In this document: positions 62,573 through 64,000 of the stretch, piece by piece
Layout: each line of letters begins with the position of its first letter
Position numbering within the stretch: the stretch's first letter is position 1
Source: Pelistega sp.
GTDB taxonomy: Bacteria > Pseudomonadota > Gammaproteobacteria > Burkholderiales > Burkholderiaceae_B
DNA length: 64,000 nt
NCBI GenBank assembly: GCA_030538255.1
Contig: JAUNUI010000004.1
Span: forward strand, 62,001-126,000
Direction of reading: 5' to 3'
The notes under the pieces: model-generated
What the model was told of the DNA's origin: nothing
Database searches by the model: none
Seen by the model: only the letters and a program-made list of their open reading frames with translations
Position numbers and translations under genes: made by a program

Positions 62573-63388
62573 ATGTCGAATAAACTTATTTTGGTGTTAA
62601 TTGATGGTCTTGCTTGGCACGTCGCACAACATGCAATGGGATATTTGCATGCTTTGTGCGAAGCCAAGCAGGCTAGCGTTAAGCCGATTCAATCCGCACT
62701 TCCTAGCATCTCTAGACCGCTCTATGAGTGCGTATTAACGGGGGCGACCCCAGTTGAATCGGGTATTTTGCATAATCAAGTTGTACGCCTCTCTAATCAA
62801 GAAAGTATTTTTCATCTCGCACGCCAAGCGAATTTATCGACCGCTGCCGCTGCCTATAACTGGATTAGTGAGCTGTATAACCGAGCGCCTTATCAAGCAA
62901 CACGTGACCGCTTCACCCATGATGAGTCCTTGGCGATTCAACATGGTATTTTCTATCACGATGATGGCTATCCTGACTCGCACCTCTACCTTGACGCTGA
63001 CTATCTTTGCCAACATTATCAGCCTGATTTTCTATTCGTCCATCCGATGAATGTTGACGATGCAGGGCATCGTGGTGGTGGTGATAGTGCTGTCTATCGT
63101 AATGCAGCAAGGCTAAGTGATATGCACTTATCTTCGCATATCCCACAATGGTTAGCACAAGGCTATCAAATTATCGTCACCGCTGATCATGGTATGAATA
63201 ACGATTTAAGTCATGGTGGCAATTTAGCCCATGAGCGTGAGGTCCCGCTCTTTCTGATTGGCGATTGCTTTAATCATGAACACTTAATGCGCTGTCCAAT
63301 TCAGCAAACCCAGATCCGTGATTTATGTGCGCTGGTATTAGGCATACCCACTACTAATTCAGACATATTAAGTGTCTTGTTGAAATGA
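62573..63388 (+). CDS. Alkaline phosphatase superfamily phosphoesterase (NPP-like)
   Basis: A 271-residue enzyme with no signal peptide, so probably cytoplasmic. It has the superfamily metal-site pattern: Asp11 in LVLIDGLAW, a likely Ser47 nucleophile in ALPSISRPLYECVLTGATPVESGI (the place of Thr in nucleotide pyrophosphatases), HPMNVDDAGHRGGG, and TADHGMNNDLSHGG near the C-terminus. It is much shorter than classical NPPs but complete in motifs. Placed between the binding protein and permease genes, it probably splits the imported phosphodiester or phosphonate compound. Its stop overlaps the permease start (ATGA). Confidence 0.85.
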   Translation: MSNKLILVLIDGLAWHVAQHAMGYLHALCEAKQASVKPIQSALPSISRPLYECVLTGATPVESGILHNQVVRLSNQESIFHLARQANLSTAAAAYNWISELYNRAPYQATRDRFTHDESLAIQHGIFYHDDGYPDSHLYLDADYLCQHYQPDFLFVHPMNVDDAGHRGGGDSAVYRNAARLSDMHLSSHIPQWLAQGYQIIVTADHGMNNDLSHGGNLAHEREVPLFLIGDCFNHEHLMRCPIQQTQIRDLCALVLGIPTTNSDILSVLLK

Positions 63389-64000
63389 AACCTACCCAAC
63401 AATCTAAAGCCCATCTTTGGCTTTTCTTGCCCTTTGTCCTGATGATGGGGGCTTTCTGTATTGCCCCGTCCGTCTGGGTCATTATTAATAGTTTTTATAC
63501 TAACGATGCCTTTACCTTAGAGCATTATCAGAAAGTATTAACAAGCCCTTTTTACCTTCAAGCTATTCGCAATAGTTTCTGGGTGTCCACCTATGCCAGT
63601 ATTTTCGGCTTGATTATCGGTTTGCTAGCAACCTCTTCATTGCGTTACGTCAGTGGCAAAATCCGTAATGTGATTATCGCTTTCGTTAACGTCAGCAATA
63701 ACTTCTCTGGTGTGCCCTTAGCCTTCGCCTTTATTATTGTGCTGGGTACTAACGGTGCCATTACGCTCATTATGCGTAATTATGGTCTGGATGGGTTTAA
63801 TTTATACAGTACGCTAGGCTTAATCATCGTCTATATTTATTTCCAAATTCCCATGGCGATTTTATTGCTCTACCCTGCTTTCGATTCTTTAAAAGATGAC
63901 TGGCAAGAAGCCGCCGCCTTACTTGGTGCTGGCCCTCTAAAATACTGGCAAAAAGTCGCTCTGCCTGTGCTCTTACCGTCGATTCTGGGGACCTTTGTTT
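63385..64000 (+). CDS. ABC transporter permease, truncated by the window edge
   Basis: The first 205 residues of a binding-protein-dependent permease are visible. Helices are LWLFLPFVLMMGAFCIAPSVWVII, IFGLIIGLLATSSL, FAFIIVLG and LGLIIVYIYFQIPMAILLL. The coupling EAA motif reads WQEAAALLGAGPLKYWQKVALP, the ABC ATPase contact of class I importers. The start ATG overlaps the stop of the phosphoesterase gene by four bases, indicating translational coupling. A second permease and an ATPase gene are expected beyond the edge. Confidence 0.9.
   Translation, partial: MKPTQQSKAHLWLFLPFVLMMGAFCIAPSVWVIINSFYTNDAFTLEHYQKVLTSPFYLQAIRNSFWVSTYASIFGLIIGLLATSSLRYVSGKIRNVIIAFVNVSNNFSGVPLAFAFIIVLGTNGAITLIMRNYGLDGFNLYSTLGLIIVYIYFQIPMAILLLYPAFDSLKDDWQEAAALLGAGPLKYWQKVALPVLLPSILGTFV

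Overview
The window looks like chromosome from a moderately AT-leaning betaproteobacterium, most likely in the Burkholderiales/Alcaligenaceae (an Oligella- or Pelistega-like organism is my guess, made without database support). Reasons: nadE next to glnB, uvrB back to back with an aromatic aminotransferase gene, recA-recX beside rdgC, CTGT-N8-ACAG LexA boxes, a quinol-type NO reductase with NorR, and a TAXI-type TRAP transporter. I see no prophage, insertion sequence, CRISPR array or rRNA. The only RNA gene found is a tRNA-Leu(UAG).

Layout. 0-7.3 kb: the start of a BCCT transporter gene, a luciferase-like flavin oxidoreductase, a smvR/smvA-like TetR regulator and multidrug exporter pair with two operators between them, and a large MscS-type channel. 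7.3-16.3 kb: a catabolic block (APC permease, IclR regulator, glutaryl-CoA dehydrogenase, family III CoA-transferase, GNAT protein, aminotransferase, semialdehyde dehydrogenase) that reads as the 5-aminovalerate/glutarate branch of lysine breakdown ending in crotonyl-CoA. 16.5-24 kb: a nitroreductase, then an RND efflux operon (adaptor, pump, outer-membrane channel) with pdxJ as its last gene. 24-29 kb: a TrpXYZ-like ABC importer, a spermidine-synthase-like protein and a thiolase. 29.6-38.4 kb: xthA, a lipoprotein with a SecD P1-head-like segment, a methyltransferase, a pseudouridine synthase, ubiC, glnB, nadE and argH. 38.4-42.1 kb: recX, recA and rdgC, with a LexA box in the recA-rdgC divergent region. 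42.3-49.7 kb: lipoproteins, dadA, and norB/norR with a sigma-54 promoter and three NorR sites. 49.9-54.1 kb: uvrB, tyrB/aspC and lexA. 54.4-58.1 kb: the TRAP-TAXI transporter. 58.4-64 kb: a lytic transglycosylase, an AI-2E family protein, tRNA-Leu, a 46-residue acidic peptide gene, and a phosphate-ester ABC uptake operon behind a Pho-box-like promoter that runs off the right edge.

Two themes recur outside the genes. First, many intergenic gaps carry short degenerate tandem or direct repeats. Four of them are diverged copies of the neighbouring gene's own stop-codon region (the mscS-like gene, iclR, lexA and the transglycosylase gene). Second, several SOS proteins are longer than usual: LexA has about 55 extra residues before its cleavage site, and RecX has about 185 extra N-terminal residues that include a stretch encoded by ten 15-bp repeats.

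The strongest candidates for something undescribed are the orphan small acidic peptide with a Cys-x3-Cys tail (60863-61003), the RecX minisatellite, and the stop-codon-region duplications.
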